Shown here: positions 7,653-17,728 of the stretch, one piece after another | Layout of the letters: each line of letters opens with the position of its first letter | How positions within the stretch are numbered: position 1 is the stretch's first letter | Source: Synechococcus sp. NB0720_010 | GTDB lineage: Bacteria; Cyanobacteriota; Cyanobacteriia; PCC-6307; Cyanobiaceae | Direction of reading: 5' to 3' | NCBI RefSeq assembly: GCF_023078835.1 | Contig: NZ_CP090898.1 | Coordinates: 2,172,045 to 2,236,044 of the forward strand | Length of the DNA stretch: 64,000 nucleotides | Notes under the pieces: generated by a model | Told to the model about the DNA's origin: nothing | Seen by the model: only the letters and a program-made list of their open reading frames with translations | Database searches by the model: none | Translations under genes and position numbers: made by a program

Positions 7653-9119
7653 CTAGAGCTGGCCGAAGCCTTTGCGCTTCTTGGCGGGTTTAGGGGCCTT
7701 GGGCATCCCGCCGCCACCGCGGCCACCCATTCCCCCCATGCCGGGCATTCCGCCCATTCCAGGCATCCCTGGCATTCCGCCCATGCCGGGCATTCCAGGC
7801 ATGCCGGGCATTCCGCCACCGCGGGTCATCTGCTGCATGAAGCCTCGCATCTGCTGGAAGTTCTGCAGCACCTTGTCCACATCCGCGGGGGTGTGGCCAC
7901 TGCCGCTGGCGATCCGGCGCCGGCGGGAGGGATTGGCGGCCAGCAGGTCGGGGTCGCAGCGCTCGGCTTCGGTCATGGAGCCAACCATCGCTTCGATCTT
8001 CTTGAGCTGCTCTTCGCCCTGCTTGAGCATCCCGTCGTCGATCTTGTTCATCCCCGGGATCATTTTCATGAGGCCGCCCAGGGAGCCCATGCGCTTGATC
8101 AGGCGCATCTGCTTGATGAAGTCCGAGAAGTCGAAGGTGGCTTCCTGGAGCTTCTGCTGCATCTTGGCCACGTCGGCCAGCTCGACCTCCTTCTGGGCCT
8201 TCTCCACCAGGGTGAGGACATCGCCCATGCCGAGGATGCGGCTGGCCATCCGCTCGGGGTGGAAGGGCTGGAGTGCCTCGACCTTTTCGCCGGTGCCGAT
8301 GAATTTGATCGGTGCGCCGCTGACCTTGCGGATCGAGAGGGCCGCCCCGCCGCGGGAGTCGCCGTCGAGCTTGGTCAGCACCGCACCGGTGATGCCCACC
8401 TGATCGTGGAAGGCCCGTGTGAGTTCGGCGGCCTCCTGGCCGATCATCGAATCCACCACCAGCAGCACCTCATCGGGCTGGACGGCTTCGCGGATCCGCA
8501 CCATCTCCTCCATCATCGAGGTGTCGATCTGGAGGCGGCCGGCGGTGTCCACCAGGACGGTGTCGAAGCCTTCGGCCTTGGCCTTCTCAATGCCGGCGGC
8601 GGCGATGGCTTCCGGTTTGGCGTCGGTGCCAAGGCTGAAGACCTCAACGCCGATCTGCCCGCCCAGGGTTTTGAGCTGCTCAATGGCCGCGGGCCGGTAG
8701 ACGTCGGCCCCCACCAGCAGCGCCCTGCGTCCTTTTTCTTTGAGGTGCAGGCCGAGCTTGGCGGTGGCGGTGGTTTTACCGGCGCCCTGCAGGCCCGCCA
8801 TCAGCACCACCGCCGGAGCGCCCTCTTTGCCGGCAGGGGCCAGGGGTGCGTTCTCGCCGCCCATGGTCTCCACGAGTTGCTCGTGAACGACCTGAATGAA
8901 TTTCTGGTCGGGGCTGATGCCCCGCACCACCTCTTCCCCTAGGGCCTTCTTGCGGACCTCTTCGACGAAGTCCTTGACCACCGGAAGGCTGACGTCGGCC
9001 TCCAGTAGGGCCCGGCGCACGTCCTTGAGAGCACCGTCGATGTTGCCCTCGTTGATGGCCCCCTGACCGCGCAGGTTCTTGACGGCATCTTCAAACCGTT
9101 GGGAGAGCTCGTCGAACAT
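7653..9119 (-). CDS. ffh: signal recognition particle protein Ffh (SRP54)
   Basis: 488 residues. N domain (about 1-85), G domain with [34 protein letters not shown] and [13 protein letters not shown]. The methionine-rich M domain (about 330-440) includes [17 protein letters not shown] and binds 4.5S RNA and signal sequences. The C-terminus has a run of GMP repeats (about residues 443-475) encoding a flexible Gly-Met-Pro tail, then a basic end [14 protein letters not shown] start at 9119. First gene of ffh-rpsP-phoH. Confidence 0.97.
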   Translation of the reverse strand: MFDELSQRFEDAVKNLRGQGAINEGNIDGALKDVRRALLEADVSLPVVKDFVEEVRKKALGEEVVRGISPDQKFIQVVHEQLVETMGGENAPLAPAGKEGAPAVVLMAGLQGAGKTTATAKLGLHLKEKGRRALLVGADVYRPAAIEQLKTLGGQIGVEVFSLGTDAKPEAIAAAGIEKAKAEGFDTVLVDTAGRLQIDTSMMEEMVRIREAVQPDEVLLVVDSMIGQEAAELTRAFHDQVGITGAVLTKLDGDSRGGAALSIRKVSGAPIKFIGTGEKVEALQPFHPERMASRILGMGDVLTLVEKAQKEVELADVAKMQQKLQEATFDFSDFIKQMRLIKRMGSLGGLMKMIPGMNKIDDGMLKQGEEQLKKIEAMVGSMTEAERCDPDLLAANPSRRRRIASGSGHTPADVDKVLQNFQQMRGFMQQMTRGGGMPGMPGMPGMGGMPGMPGMGGMPGMGGMGGRGGGGMPKAPKPAKKRKGFGQL

Positions 9120-9179
9120 GGGGGCGCCTGTGATCGAGTGATCGTAAAAAGCGACCGTCTCGGCAGCGGGTCGGGCGCG

Positions 9180-11156
9180 TCAGTTCTTGGCGGTGGGTTT
9201 GTAGGCCACGAGCTGCCAGCTGCCGTTCCTGCGGCCAAAGATGTAGGTGTTGCGCAGGGTCATCTCAGGAGTCCTGCTCAGGACCTGACCGGTGCTGCTC
9301 TTGCGTTCATCGCTGTAGGTCAGGACCACCTGGGCAGCGATGCGGACGGGGGAGCGGTCGCTGACCTTGAAGCCGGTGATGGTGGTCTTGACGGTTTCAG
9401 TGGCTCCGCGCTGGCGGTTGGCCTGGCTTTGGCGCTGCAGACGCTGGATTTGATCGCTGCTGGCCAGATCAGCCAGGGATTCGCTGGGGGCTCCACCGGC
9501 GAGCACCGCGGCTTTTTCCGTTAACCAGGCCTCCAGTAGGCCCTGCAGTTGGCCGGCACTGGGGTCGGGGGCCTTGAGCGGGAAGGGGGCTTCGAGCGGC
9601 GCTGGTGCTGGGGTTTCGGGTTGAACCAGGGCGCTGCTGGCGGCCGTTTCCACCTCACTGACCCGTGGTTTCAGAGCCATCCAGCCGCCGAAGCCAAGGA
9701 CGAGGGCAGCGACGGCCGCACCAACCGGCAACCCCCAGCTGGGGAGCGCCTGCAGCCGTTCGTTCAGGCCGCCGAGTTGGGGCCATTGGAGATCGGGGAG
9801 CCTCCAGCGGGGGCCATCCCAGAGCTCGTCATCGTCCTCCTCGCTCTCCTGCTCCAGCGACTCAAAGCTGCTGGGGCTATCGGAGCTGCCTGAAAGGTCG
9901 AAGCTCGGCCAATCGCCGAAGGGGCTGCTGGTCTCGGCGGTCGCTGGTGTCTCGAGGCTGGTCTTGGCACTGAACTGGCGGCCGCGGATGCGGTCCTGTT
10001 GATCGATGTAGGCCTGGACATCCCGGTCAGCGAACCAGGCATCGAGGTTGGCGTCGACGTCGATGTCGCGGAATCCCTCGAGCACCTCGCGGGTGAGCCA
10101 GTCACGGCAGTAGGCGCAGAGGCGGGCCAGGGGGTCGTCCCCCTGTTCCAGGGCCCACTGCTTCAGGGCGGCATCCGCCCCGAGATCAAAGAGGCGCTCC
10201 GCTTCGTCTACCTGACCGAGCAGCAGTTGCTGGCAGGAGAGGAAGACCTCAATGCCCGGCTGGCCGCTGTTCTTCAGGCGTTCGTAGGCCTCGAGAATCC
10301 GCTCGGGCTTGCGCTGGGAGAAGCCCGAGGCCGTGAGGGCAAAACTGGCGAGAAAGTCAGCGGTGGCTGAGCCGGCATCGCCCCAGCGGCTGAACAGTTC
10401 CACCTGCTCCTGGGCCGTCAGGAACTGACGGATCTGCTTGAAGAACGGCTGGAACTCGCTTTGGGGGAAGGTCAGATCGGCGTGGCCCTCGAGACCGCCC
10501 CGTTGCTGCACCAGCTGCTCCAGCAGCGCAATACCCTGTTGGCGCGAGCCGCTGGCGGAGAGATCGCGGCTGATCAGATCCAGCACCCGGTAGGGGAGGA
10601 GTTCCTTGAGGTCCTGCTCGAGCTTTCGGCGCTGTTCGGCCTGTTGGCCCATGCGTTGCAGCAGCTGCAGACCCTGCTGCAGGGTCAGGGCGGCCGCCTC
10701 ATAGCGGCGTTGGTCGCGGTAATCCCGAGCAGTGCCCTGGCAGGCCAAGCCAGCCAACAGGGTCAGGTCGGCTTCGCGGCTGCTGCCCAGGGCGGGTGCT
10801 TGGGGTGGCTGAAGCCCGCGGGCGGCGCTGTCGAAGGCCTCCTGGGCTTGGCCGGCCTCCATTAAGAGGAGAAGACCGCCGACCTCACGGGAGGGCGGAA
10901 TCTCCAGGGCGGCGATGGAACCGTTGGCGTTGTCCGCAATGGCCGTCAGTTCCCGCTCATAGGCCTGGCGGCGGGTTTCGTCACTCAGCAGGTCGGCGCT
11001 GGCTTCCAGCAGCTCGGCCCGGGCCTGGAGAGTGTCTTGGGTGAAGCCTTGGTCTGGCGCGCGATCAAGACGCTGCTGCAGGGTTCGCAGCACGCTCTGC
11101 CGGTCGGAGCTGGCATTCACGCCGAGTAGGCGGAAGTGGTCGATCGGCAGTTCCAA
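9180..11156 (-). CDS. zipN: cell-division protein ZipN/Ftn2 (ARC6 homologue)
   Basis: 658 residues. An N-terminal J-domain-like region (IDHFRLLGVNASSDRQSV to SDETRRQAYERELTA, residues 5-70) is followed by a long helical section. There is one membrane segment (WGLPVGAAVAALVLGFGGWM, about 480-500). The C-terminal domain of the ARC6/IMS type (WLTEKAAVLAG to FGRRNGSWQLVAYKP) is periplasmic. This is the layout of cyanobacterial Ftn2/ZipN, which anchors FtsZ at the membrane. It starts with TTG at 11156. It is divergent from pdhA across a 141-bp promoter region. Confidence 0.9.
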   Translation of the reverse strand: MELPIDHFRLLGVNASSDRQSVLRTLQQRLDRAPDQGFTQDTLQARAELLEASADLLSDETRRQAYERELTAIADNANGSIAALEIPPSREVGGLLLLMEAGQAQEAFDSAARGLQPPQAPALGSSREADLTLLAGLACQGTARDYRDQRRYEAAALTLQQGLQLLQRMGQQAEQRRKLEQDLKELLPYRVLDLISRDLSASGSRQQGIALLEQLVQQRGGLEGHADLTFPQSEFQPFFKQIRQFLTAQEQVELFSRWGDAGSATADFLASFALTASGFSQRKPERILEAYERLKNSGQPGIEVFLSCQQLLLGQVDEAERLFDLGADAALKQWALEQGDDPLARLCAYCRDWLTREVLEGFRDIDVDANLDAWFADRDVQAYIDQQDRIRGRQFSAKTSLETPATAETSSPFGDWPSFDLSGSSDSPSSFESLEQESEEDDDELWDGPRWRLPDLQWPQLGGLNERLQALPSWGLPVGAAVAALVLGFGGWMALKPRVSEVETAASSALVQPETPAPAPLEAPFPLKAPDPSAGQLQGLLEAWLTEKAAVLAGGAPSESLADLASSDQIQRLQRQSQANRQRGATETVKTTITGFKVSDRSPVRIAAQVVLTYSDERKSSTGQVLSRTPEMTLRNTYIFGRRNGSWQLVAYKPTAKN

Positions 11157-11297
11157 ATTGAGCTCGGATTGGCGGGCGCTAATCGGACGTGACTGTAGGC
11201 AGAGTCTTCGGTTTTGGCCGTCCTTCGTGCACCTTTTGGAGATGGACCCCGTACAGTCAGGCCAGCATCAGAGTCCCCGGAGAGCAGGACCTCAGCC

Positions 11298-12407
11298 ATG
11301 ACACAGGCCGATCTTGGACAGGGCGTCGCCACCAGTGGTGCTCCCTCCTGCTCCGCCGATGTCAATCAGGTCGGCTTGCATGCCGAGCGGCTGATGAATC
11401 TCTATCCCTCGACGCCGGCGACGGTGACCCGGGATGAGGGGTTGATGCTCTACCGCGACATGACTCTCGGTCGGCGCTTCGAAGACAAGTGCGCCGAGAT
11501 GTACTACCGCGGCAAGATGTTTGGCTTCGTTCACCTCTACAACGGCCAGGAGGCCGTGAGCACGGGGGTGATCAAGGCGATGAAGATGCAGCACGACTGG
11601 TTCTGCAGCACCTACCGCGATCACGTGCATGCCCTGAGCTGCGGCGTGCCGGCCCGCGAGGTGATGAGCGAGTTGTTCGGCAAGGAGACCGGCTGCAGCA
11701 AGGGCCGCGGCGGTTCGATGCACCTGTTCTCCAAGGAGCACCACCTGCTGGGTGGCTATGCCTTCATTGGTGAGGGCATTCCCGTGGCCCTAGGTGCCGC
11801 CTTCACCAGCCGCTACAAGCGCGATGCCCTGGGGGATTCCAGCAGCGATGCGGTGACCGCCGCCTTCTTTGGCGATGGCACCTGCAACATCGGCCAGTTC
11901 TACGAGTGCTTGAACATGGCGGCGCTCTGGAAGCTGCCGATCTTGTTTGTCGTCGAGAACAACAAGTGGGCCATTGGTATGGACCACAACCGCGCCACCA
12001 GTGATCCGGAGATCTGGCGCAAGGCCGCAGCCTTCGGCATGGCCGGTGAAGAGGTGGACGGTATGGATGTCCTGGCCGTTCGCGGTGCTGCCCAGCGTGC
12101 GATCGAACGGGCCCGGGCAGGCGAGGGCCCCACGGTGCTGGAGTGCCTGACCTACCGCTTCCGCGGTCACTCCCTGGCGGACCCCGACGAGTTGCGGGCT
12201 GAGGCCGAGAAGGAGTTCTGGGCCCAGCGGGACCCGATCAAGCGCTTGGCGGCGCACCTGATCGAGCACAACCTGGCGACCACCGAGGAGCTCAAGGGAA
12301 TCGAGAAGGAGATCGACGCCGAGGTGGCCGATTGCGTGGAGTTCGCCCTGTCGGCCCCAGAACCCAAGCCCGAGGAACTGACCCGCTACATCTGGGCGGA
12401 AGACTGA
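11298..12407 (+). CDS. pdhA: pyruvate dehydrogenase E1 component, alpha subunit
   Basis: 369 residues. The TPP-binding core is [17 protein letters not shown]...[14 protein letters not shown]. The N-terminal half has [18 protein letters not shown] and YNGQEAV, and the substrate-channel block [14 protein letters not shown] is present. Together with the beta subunit, E2 and E3 (not in this window) it converts pyruvate to acetyl-CoA. ATG at 11298 gives a family-like N-terminus; upstream codons in the same frame lack similarity. It ends 9 bp before the convergent HDAC-family gene. Confidence 0.96.
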   Translation: MTQADLGQGVATSGAPSCSADVNQVGLHAERLMNLYPSTPATVTRDEGLMLYRDMTLGRRFEDKCAEMYYRGKMFGFVHLYNGQEAVSTGVIKAMKMQHDWFCSTYRDHVHALSCGVPAREVMSELFGKETGCSKGRGGSMHLFSKEHHLLGGYAFIGEGIPVALGAAFTSRYKRDALGDSSSDAVTAAFFGDGTCNIGQFYECLNMAALWKLPILFVVENNKWAIGMDHNRATSDPEIWRKAAAFGMAGEEVDGMDVLAVRGAAQRAIERARAGEGPTVLECLTYRFRGHSLADPDELRAEAEKEFWAQRDPIKRLAAHLIEHNLATTEELKGIEKEIDAEVADCVEFALSAPEPKPEELTRYIWAED

Positions 12408-12416
12408 GCGGCAGCC

Positions 12417-13331
12417 CTAGAGCCCGTGCAAGCGGGCTTGCTCGCTGGCGGCGCGAAAGACCAGGCCGTGGCGCAGCACCAGCGGCGTGAGCGCGTCGTA
12501 GCCGCCGCCGATTACCGTCGCGACCGGGATGTTGCGGCGCAGGCAGCTGTCCAGGACGAGGCGGTCGCGGTTGAGTAGGCCCTGATCCGTGAGGTTCAGC
12601 CGACCGAGTCGGTCTTCCCGGTGGGGATCGACGCCGGCGTTGTAGAGCACCAGATCCGGTTGCTCTTGATCCAGGAGAGTTGGGATGAGATCGCCGATTG
12701 ACTCCAGATAGGCGTCATCCCCCAGACCATCGTCGAGGGCGAGGTCGACGTCGCTCTGTTGTTTGCGCAGGGGGAAGTTGCTGCCGCAGTGGACCGAGAG
12801 GGTGAAGACCCGCGGTTCATCGCGGAAGATCGACGCGGTGGCATCCCCTTGATGCACATCCAGATCGATGATCATCAGGCGCTGGACCTGGCCTTCTGCC
12901 AGCAGGACCTGGGCGGCGACGGCGAAGTCGTTAAAGATGCAAAAGCCGCTGCCGTGGTCGGGGTAGGCGTGGTGGGTTCCCCCGGCGAGGTGGCAGGCGA
13001 CGCCGTGTTGGAGGGCCAGGCGGGCGGTCAGGAGCGACCCTCCCACCGCCAGCCAGGTGCGCTGCACCAAGGGGGTTGTGGCTGGCAGGCCGATCCGGCG
13101 CTGCTCCGCGGGCAGCAGCTCCCCGCGGGCGAAGGCCTGGTGGTAGCGGCGGCTATGGATCAGCTCCAGTGAGCGCCGCGGCACCGGAAGGGGGGTATGG
13201 ATCTGCTCCTCCCTCGCCAGGCCCTGCTCCTCGAGCAGGGCACGCAGGAGCTTGAACTTCGCCATCGGGAAGCGATGGCTACTGGGCAGAGGGGCCGAGT
13301 AGGCCGGGTGGTAGACGAGCGGCAGGCGCAC
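12417..13331 (-). CDS. histone deacetylase superfamily hydrolase
   Basis: 304 residues. The zinc/active-site motifs are AGGTHHAYPDHGSGFCIFND, DLDVHQGDAT and YNAGVDPHREDRLG, followed by GGGYDAL. This matches the bacterial acetoin-utilisation/HDAC-like deacetylase family. Natural substrates may be acetylpolyamines or acetylated proteins; nothing here decides. It starts at 13331 and follows the small gene at 13341-13511 closely in the same direction. Confidence 0.93.
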   Translation of the reverse strand: MRLPLVYHPAYSAPLPSSHRFPMAKFKLLRALLEEQGLAREEQIHTPLPVPRRSLELIHSRRYHQAFARGELLPAEQRRIGLPATTPLVQRTWLAVGGSLLTARLALQHGVACHLAGGTHHAYPDHGSGFCIFNDFAVAAQVLLAEGQVQRLMIIDLDVHQGDATASIFRDEPRVFTLSVHCGSNFPLRKQQSDVDLALDDGLGDDAYLESIGDLIPTLLDQEQPDLVLYNAGVDPHREDRLGRLNLTDQGLLNRDRLVLDSCLRRNIPVATVIGGGYDALTPLVLRHGLVFRAASEQARLHGL

Positions 13332-13340
13332 CGGGGGTGA

Positions 13341-13511
13341 TCAGTCCTCGTCGCCGTCGAACTCTTCGTCGAAGAGGGACTCCCGCAGCAGGCGATCCAC
13401 CAGCAGCCCCATGTCATCGAGCTGCAGTTGCTGCATCAAGAGCTCGAGCTCCTTGATCACCGGCTCCGAGAGCCGCAGGGTGATCGGAAGGCTGTCCTCT
13501 CCGCCGAGCAT
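13341..13511 (-). CDS. small conserved-looking helical protein
   Basis: 56 residues from ATG 13511 (MLGGEDSLPITLRLSEPV...), ending in an acidic tail (LFDEEFDGDED). A TTG at 13568 would add 19 residues with no clear similarity. The N-terminal strand followed by helices (KELELLMQQLQLDDMGLLVDRLL) looks somewhat like a ribbon-helix-helix or dimerisation module, but I cannot assign it. It precedes the HDAC-family gene by 9 bp, so they are probably co-transcribed. Confidence 0.6.
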   Translation of the reverse strand: MLGGEDSLPITLRLSEPVIKELELLMQQLQLDDMGLLVDRLLRESLFDEEFDGDED

Positions 13512-13581
13512 TGCGGGTAAGCGTTGGTGCGCGAAGTCTGGCGGAAACCGGGCTACAAAGGAGTGCAATCAAGGGATCTCG

Positions 13582-13809
13582 ATGGCTCCGGTTTGGCTGG
13601 TGATCTTGTTTTGGTCCGGATCCGTCCACGGCGGCACGGCGATGCAATCCCTGCCGATGAAGACCTTCGCGGATTGTCAGAAGTCCCGCGACATGCTGAT
13701 GGCCCAGCTCAAGACCAGCCCCGTGAGCAAGAGCAAGGCCCTTAACAGCTTCTGTATTTCCGGCTCGGAGCTGCCCGCAGCGCCAACCCCGGCAGCGACG
13801 GAGTCCTAG
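13582..13809 (+). CDS. small exported protein of unknown function
   Basis: 75 residues. The N-terminus MAPVWLVILFWSGSVHGGTA looks like a signal peptide. The mature part has two cysteines (ADCQKS and NSFCISGS) that could form a disulphide. AAGGGA lies about 8 bases before the ATG. Its stop TAG shares four bases (CTAG) with the stop of the convergent sigma-factor gene. No family recognised. Confidence 0.55.
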   Translation: MAPVWLVILFWSGSVHGGTAMQSLPMKTFADCQKSRDMLMAQLKTSPVSKSKALNSFCISGSELPAAPTPAATES

Positions 13810-14735
13810 ATGGCGGTGGGCAGGCGGCGGGTGAGGTGACGCAGCTTGCGTAGGGCCTTGAGTTCGACCTGGCGCACCCGCTCGCGGGAGACCTCGAGCA
13901 TGCGGCCGATTTCAGCGAGGGTGTGGCGCTCCTCCCCTTCCAGGCCAAAGCGCAGCTCAAGCACCTGACGCTCCTGGTCGGTGAGGTGGCTGAGCCAGCG
14001 TCCCAGCTGCTCTTGATGGATGCCGCGCTCGACCTGATCGAGGGGCTCGCTGTTGCTCTGATCGGCAATGAGATCGCCGAGGAAGCTGCGCCCTTCTTCT
14101 CCGTTCACCGGGGCATCCAGGCTGGAGGTGGTGAGGGCCTGGCGCAGCAGGGAATCCAGCTCATCGAGAGGCATGTCCATCTCTTCCGCAATTTCCTTGC
14201 GGCTGGGCATGGCACCGAGCTTGTGGGCCAGCTCAAGGCTGACCTTGCGGATGGCGGTGAGGCGCTCGGAGAGGTGCACCGGCAGGCGGATGGTGCGCGA
14301 CTGACAGGCGATCGCCCGGGTCATGCTCTGGCGAATCCACCAGAAGGCATAGGTCGAGAACTTGTAGCCGCGGGTGGGGTCGAATTTCTCCACGGCGCGC
14401 TCGAGGCCCAGGGAGCCCTCCTGGATCAGATCGAGCAGTTCCAGGCCCTTGCCTTGGTATTTCTTGGCGACGCTGACCACCAGGCGCAGGTTGGCTTTCA
14501 TCATGCGCTCTTTGGAGCGCTTGCCCACACGCATGATCTTCTTTTCATGCGTTGTATAGGCCTCGCCTTTGTCTTCTTCGGCAAGCCGCATCATCGCTTG
14601 CACTTGATTGCCGAGTTCGATTTCTTCCGCGGGCGTCAGCAGGGGCACCCGACCAATGGTTGAGAGGTACCAACTAATCGGATCGCTGCTGCGGCGCCGA
14701 CTGCTGCTGGTGTTGGAGCTGGTGGCGGCTGCCAT
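13806..14735 (-). CDS. group 2 RNA polymerase sigma-70 factor
   Basis: 309 residues. Region 1.2 is DPISWYLSTIGRVPLLTPAEEIELG. Region 2 is LIQEGSLGLERAVEKFDP and YKFSTYAFWWIRQSMTRA. Region 3 follows, and region 4 is HLTDQERQVLELRFGL with the HTH SRERVRQVELKALRKL. It lacks the long region 1.1 of the primary sigma, so it is an alternative group 2 (RpoD-like) factor, which in cyanobacteria respond to light, nutrients or circadian cues. Its stop overlaps the convergent small exported-protein gene by 4 bp. The 111 bp upstream contain no gene. Confidence 0.93.
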   Translation of the reverse strand: MAAATSSNTSSSRRRSSDPISWYLSTIGRVPLLTPAEEIELGNQVQAMMRLAEEDKGEAYTTHEKKIMRVGKRSKERMMKANLRLVVSVAKKYQGKGLELLDLIQEGSLGLERAVEKFDPTRGYKFSTYAFWWIRQSMTRAIACQSRTIRLPVHLSERLTAIRKVSLELAHKLGAMPSRKEIAEEMDMPLDELDSLLRQALTTSSLDAPVNGEEGRSFLGDLIADQSNSEPLDQVERGIHQEQLGRWLSHLTDQERQVLELRFGLEGEERHTLAEIGRMLEVSRERVRQVELKALRKLRHLTRRLPTAI

Positions 14736-14846
14736 AGAGGCTCCTGTTGAAAGGTGGGAAGAATCTCCTATGGCTTTTTTTGAAAGTGCTGGGATTTCAG
14801 TAACGCTTCAGCTTTGAGATACGAAAGATCACAACACTTTTGAGAC

Positions 14847-16460
14847 TCAGGTGCACAACTGGCCGCTGCGGATTCTGTTAACAATCCCTGACTTCGTTTT
14901 TCTCTCCATCGCGGCCAACATTTCGGCAATCTGATGCGGTGTAGCAGCGCCGATGCCGTGCAGCGTGCTGACTTGCAGCCCGGCGCTGGCGTGGGCCAGG
15001 GCTGCCAGGGCGAGCAAGGAACCACTGCAGCCGGCGCCGCTGGCCTGCGCGAGGGCGCCCAGTCCTCCGGCGTAGCCCGCAAGGACATCGCCCAGGCCTG
15101 CGCGGGCGGCATGGCTGCTGGCGCTCCTGAGCTGCCAGCGCTCTCCGCTGGGATCCGCAATGACGCTCCGGGCCCCCTTGAGCAGCACGGAGCAGCCGCT
15201 CTGCTGGGCCGCCGCCGCGCAGGCCTCCAGCGGCGGCAGTCCGGTGAGATCGGGGAAGAGGCGCTGAAATTCGCCGGGATGGGGGGTGAGCCAGCTGGGG
15301 CCCGAGCGGCCTCGCAGCCAGGGAAGGGCGGCGCGCTGGGCGAGGCGGTTGAGGCCATCGGCATCGAGGACCAGTAGGCCAGGGAAAGCCTGCAGCGTCT
15401 CCCAGATCGCTGCATCGTCTGTCGTGTTGCCGATGCCCGGGCCGATGACCAGGGCATCGAGCCGCTCCAGGGCTGAGGGGGCGAGCGCGCTGAGATCCAG
15501 GTACCCATCGCCGCGGCTGGGCAGCCGGGCGGAGAGCACCGCATGGGGGAGCTGGCTCCAGAGCTGATCGGCGACGGCCACGGGGACGGCGGCCCGCAGG
15601 CTGCCGAGGCCACTGGCGCTGGCCCCCAGCAGAGCGAGCAGGGCGGCACCGCGGTAGGCGTCGCTGCCGGCGACGACCAGGAGGCGCCCCCGCTGGTATT
15701 TCGAGGCCGCGGCAGCGGGCGTGGGCCAGGGGGCGCCATCGAGGTCGCTGGGGCTCAGGCCCCGGGGCTGCTGCGCGGGCAGTTGCTCCAGTAGAGCCAT
15801 GGGAAGCCCCAGGTCGATGCGCTCCAGTGCTCCGGTCCAGGCCAGGGCGCTGTCTTGGATGAGCCCCTGTTTGATCAGGCCGATGCTCAGGGTCAGCCCG
15901 GCGGTGGCGGCGGTCTGACCCAGGGGCAGGCCACGATCGGCGCAGAGGCCTGTGGGGCCGTCGATGGCGATCAGCCGCTGGGGTTGTTGCCGTTGGCGCT
16001 GGGCCAGCAGGGACTCCAGGGCCTCTCCCGGGGGCCGGCTTTGGCCGATGCCAAAGAGCGCATCGATCCAGAGGGCCGGATCACTCGGGTCGGGCGGGCT
16101 GCCCAGCTGGGGAATTCCCAGCCAGAGGGCATGGCGCAGGTGGTTCTCGGTGAGGGGCTTGCGCCGTTCAAAGGGAGACCAGAGCCGTACGGGGATGCCT
16201 GCGAGCTGCAGCTCCCGGGCGATGACCAGGCCATCGCCGCCGTTGTGGCCGGGGCCGACCAGCACCAGCGCCCCCCGCGCTTGAAGCTCTGGCCAGAGAT
16301 CGGGGTCCTGCAGCCGCCGGCTGATGGCCAGGGCGGCCTTCTCCATCAGCGCCTCCACCGGCAGGCCGTGCTCGAAGAGCACCTGCTCGAGTCCGGCCAT
16401 CTGCTGGCCGCTGACCAGCAGGTGCTCGGCGTCGCGTGGGGGCCAACAGGACGAGGCCAA
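14847..16460 (-). CDS. nnr: bifunctional NAD(P)H-hydrate epimerase/dehydratase
   Basis: Repairs hydrated NADH/NADPH. The N-terminal YjeF-like epimerase domain (about residues 10-220) has QQMAGLEQVLF and LVGPGHNGGDGLVIAREL. The C-terminal ribokinase-like dehydratase (about 225-530) has VVAGSDAYRGAALLALLGA, DADGLNRLAQ, TPHPGEFQRLFPD and GLGDVLAGYAGGL. The frame is open well upstream, but that part overlaps mnmA on the other strand and has no similarity. TTG at 16460 is my best start, since family similarity begins shortly after it. Confidence 0.92.
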   Translation of the reverse strand: MASSCWPPRDAEHLLVSGQQMAGLEQVLFEHGLPVEALMEKAALAISRRLQDPDLWPELQARGALVLVGPGHNGGDGLVIARELQLAGIPVRLWSPFERRKPLTENHLRHALWLGIPQLGSPPDPSDPALWIDALFGIGQSRPPGEALESLLAQRQRQQPQRLIAIDGPTGLCADRGLPLGQTAATAGLTLSIGLIKQGLIQDSALAWTGALERIDLGLPMALLEQLPAQQPRGLSPSDLDGAPWPTPAAAASKYQRGRLLVVAGSDAYRGAALLALLGASASGLGSLRAAVPVAVADQLWSQLPHAVLSARLPSRGDGYLDLSALAPSALERLDALVIGPGIGNTTDDAAIWETLQAFPGLLVLDADGLNRLAQRAALPWLRGRSGPSWLTPHPGEFQRLFPDLTGLPPLEACAAAAQQSGCSVLLKGARSVIADPSGERWQLRSASSHAARAGLGDVLAGYAGGLGALAQASGAGCSGSLLALAALAHASAGLQVSTLHGIGAATPHQIAEMLAAMERKTKSGIVNRIRSGQLCT

Positions 16461-16506
16461 AACAGCACTGACGGCGTCAGTTCCATGATGGAGAGAACAG
16501 CCACCG

Positions 16507-17706
16507 TTGGCATTGGCGCGCTTCTCCGCTGTTCCCGTTGCATCTGAGGCCTCCGTGGCGGCAACGGAGGCGGGGGCGCTGGCGATTGAGCGTCTGCGCC
16601 AGTGGCCGGGGGAGCACCGGGTGGCCGTGGGGCTGTCCGGCGGAGTGGACAGCTCCCTGACGGCGGCCCTGCTGGTGGAGGCCGGCTGGGAGGTGGAGGG
16701 GCTGACCCTCTGGCTGATGAGCGGTAAGGGCGCCTGCTGCGCCGAGGGTCTCGTGGATGCCGCTGGGGTCTGCGAGCAGCTGGAGGTGCCGCACCACGTG
16801 GTGGATTTCCGCGAGCACTTCAAGGAGCAGATCGTTGATTTCCTGGTGCAGGGCTACGAGGCCGGTGTCACACCGCTGCCCTGCTCGCGCTGCAATCGGG
16901 AGGTGAAGTTCGGGCCGATGTTGCGCTGGGCCAAGGAGGAGCGGAACATCGATCGGATCGCCACGGGGCACTACGCCCGGGTGCGCCATGGCGATCAGAG
17001 CGAGAACGGTCGCCATCAGCTGCTGCGCGGCTTGGACGAGCGCAAGGACCAGAGTTATTTCCTTTATGACCTGCCCCAGGAGGCCCTGGGTCGGTTGGTG
17101 TTTCCCCTGGGCGAGCTGACCAAGCCCGACACCCGCCTGGAGGCGGATCGTCATGGGCTGCGCACGGCCCAGAAGCCCGAGAGCCAGGACCTCTGTCTGG
17201 CGGACCACCACGGTTCGATGAAGGCCTTCTTGGATGCCTACCTGCCGCCACGGCCGGGGCAGATCGTGCTGGCCGATGGCCAGGTGGTGGGCGAGCACGA
17301 CGGCATCGAGCACTTCACGATTGGCCAGCGCAAGGGCCTGGGCGTGGCCTGGAGTGAGCCGCTGCATGTGGTCCGCCTGGATGGCGCGATGAATCAGGTG
17401 GTGGTGGCCCCCCGCCGGGATGCGGCCCGCGGCGAGGCCGTGGTGGGCGCGGTCAACTGGGTCTCCATCGCGCCACCCACTGAGCCGCTCGATGTGGAGG
17501 TGCAGGTGCGCTACCGCAGTGGACCCCAGCAGGCCCGACTGATTCCCCTGCCGGAGACCGATTCCGACCGCGCGGCCGACCGACCGCACCGCTGCCGCCT
17601 GGAGTTCGCCGAGGAGCAGTTCTCGATCACCCCGGGCCAGGCGGCGGTGTTCTACGCCGGCGAGATGGTGCTGGGGGGTGGCTTAATTCAGCGCGATCAC
17701 CAGTAG
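16507..17706 (+). CDS. mnmA: tRNA-specific 2-thiouridylase
   Basis: Thiolates U34 of Lys, Glu and Gln tRNAs. It has the PP-loop [15 protein letters not shown] and the cysteine motif [27 protein letters not shown] and [18 protein letters not shown] follow, with the C-terminal beta-barrel [14 protein letters not shown]. The second catalytic Cys is in ESQDLC. The start is uncertain: TTG 16507, TTG 16513 or GTG 16555 are all in frame. It is divergent from nnr and ends 22 bp before the convergent HepT-like gene. Confidence 0.95.
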   Translation: MALARFSAVPVASEASVAATEAGALAIERLRQWPGEHRVAVGLSGGVDSSLTAALLVEAGWEVEGLTLWLMSGKGACCAEGLVDAAGVCEQLEVPHHVVDFREHFKEQIVDFLVQGYEAGVTPLPCSRCNREVKFGPMLRWAKEERNIDRIATGHYARVRHGDQSENGRHQLLRGLDERKDQSYFLYDLPQEALGRLVFPLGELTKPDTRLEADRHGLRTAQKPESQDLCLADHHGSMKAFLDAYLPPRPGQIVLADGQVVGEHDGIEHFTIGQRKGLGVAWSEPLHVVRLDGAMNQVVVAPRRDAARGEAVVGAVNWVSIAPPTEPLDVEVQVRYRSGPQQARLIPLPETDSDRAADRPHRCRLEFAEEQFSITPGQAAVFYAGEMVLGGGLIQRDHQ

Positions 17707-17728
17707 GGATCGGCGAATTGCGACTGTT

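Noticed and set aside
14847-16823. nnr with an N-terminal extension of about 120 residues
   Set aside because: The extension is antisense to mnmA, low-complexity and Ser/Arg-rich; Nnr family similarity begins near 16440.
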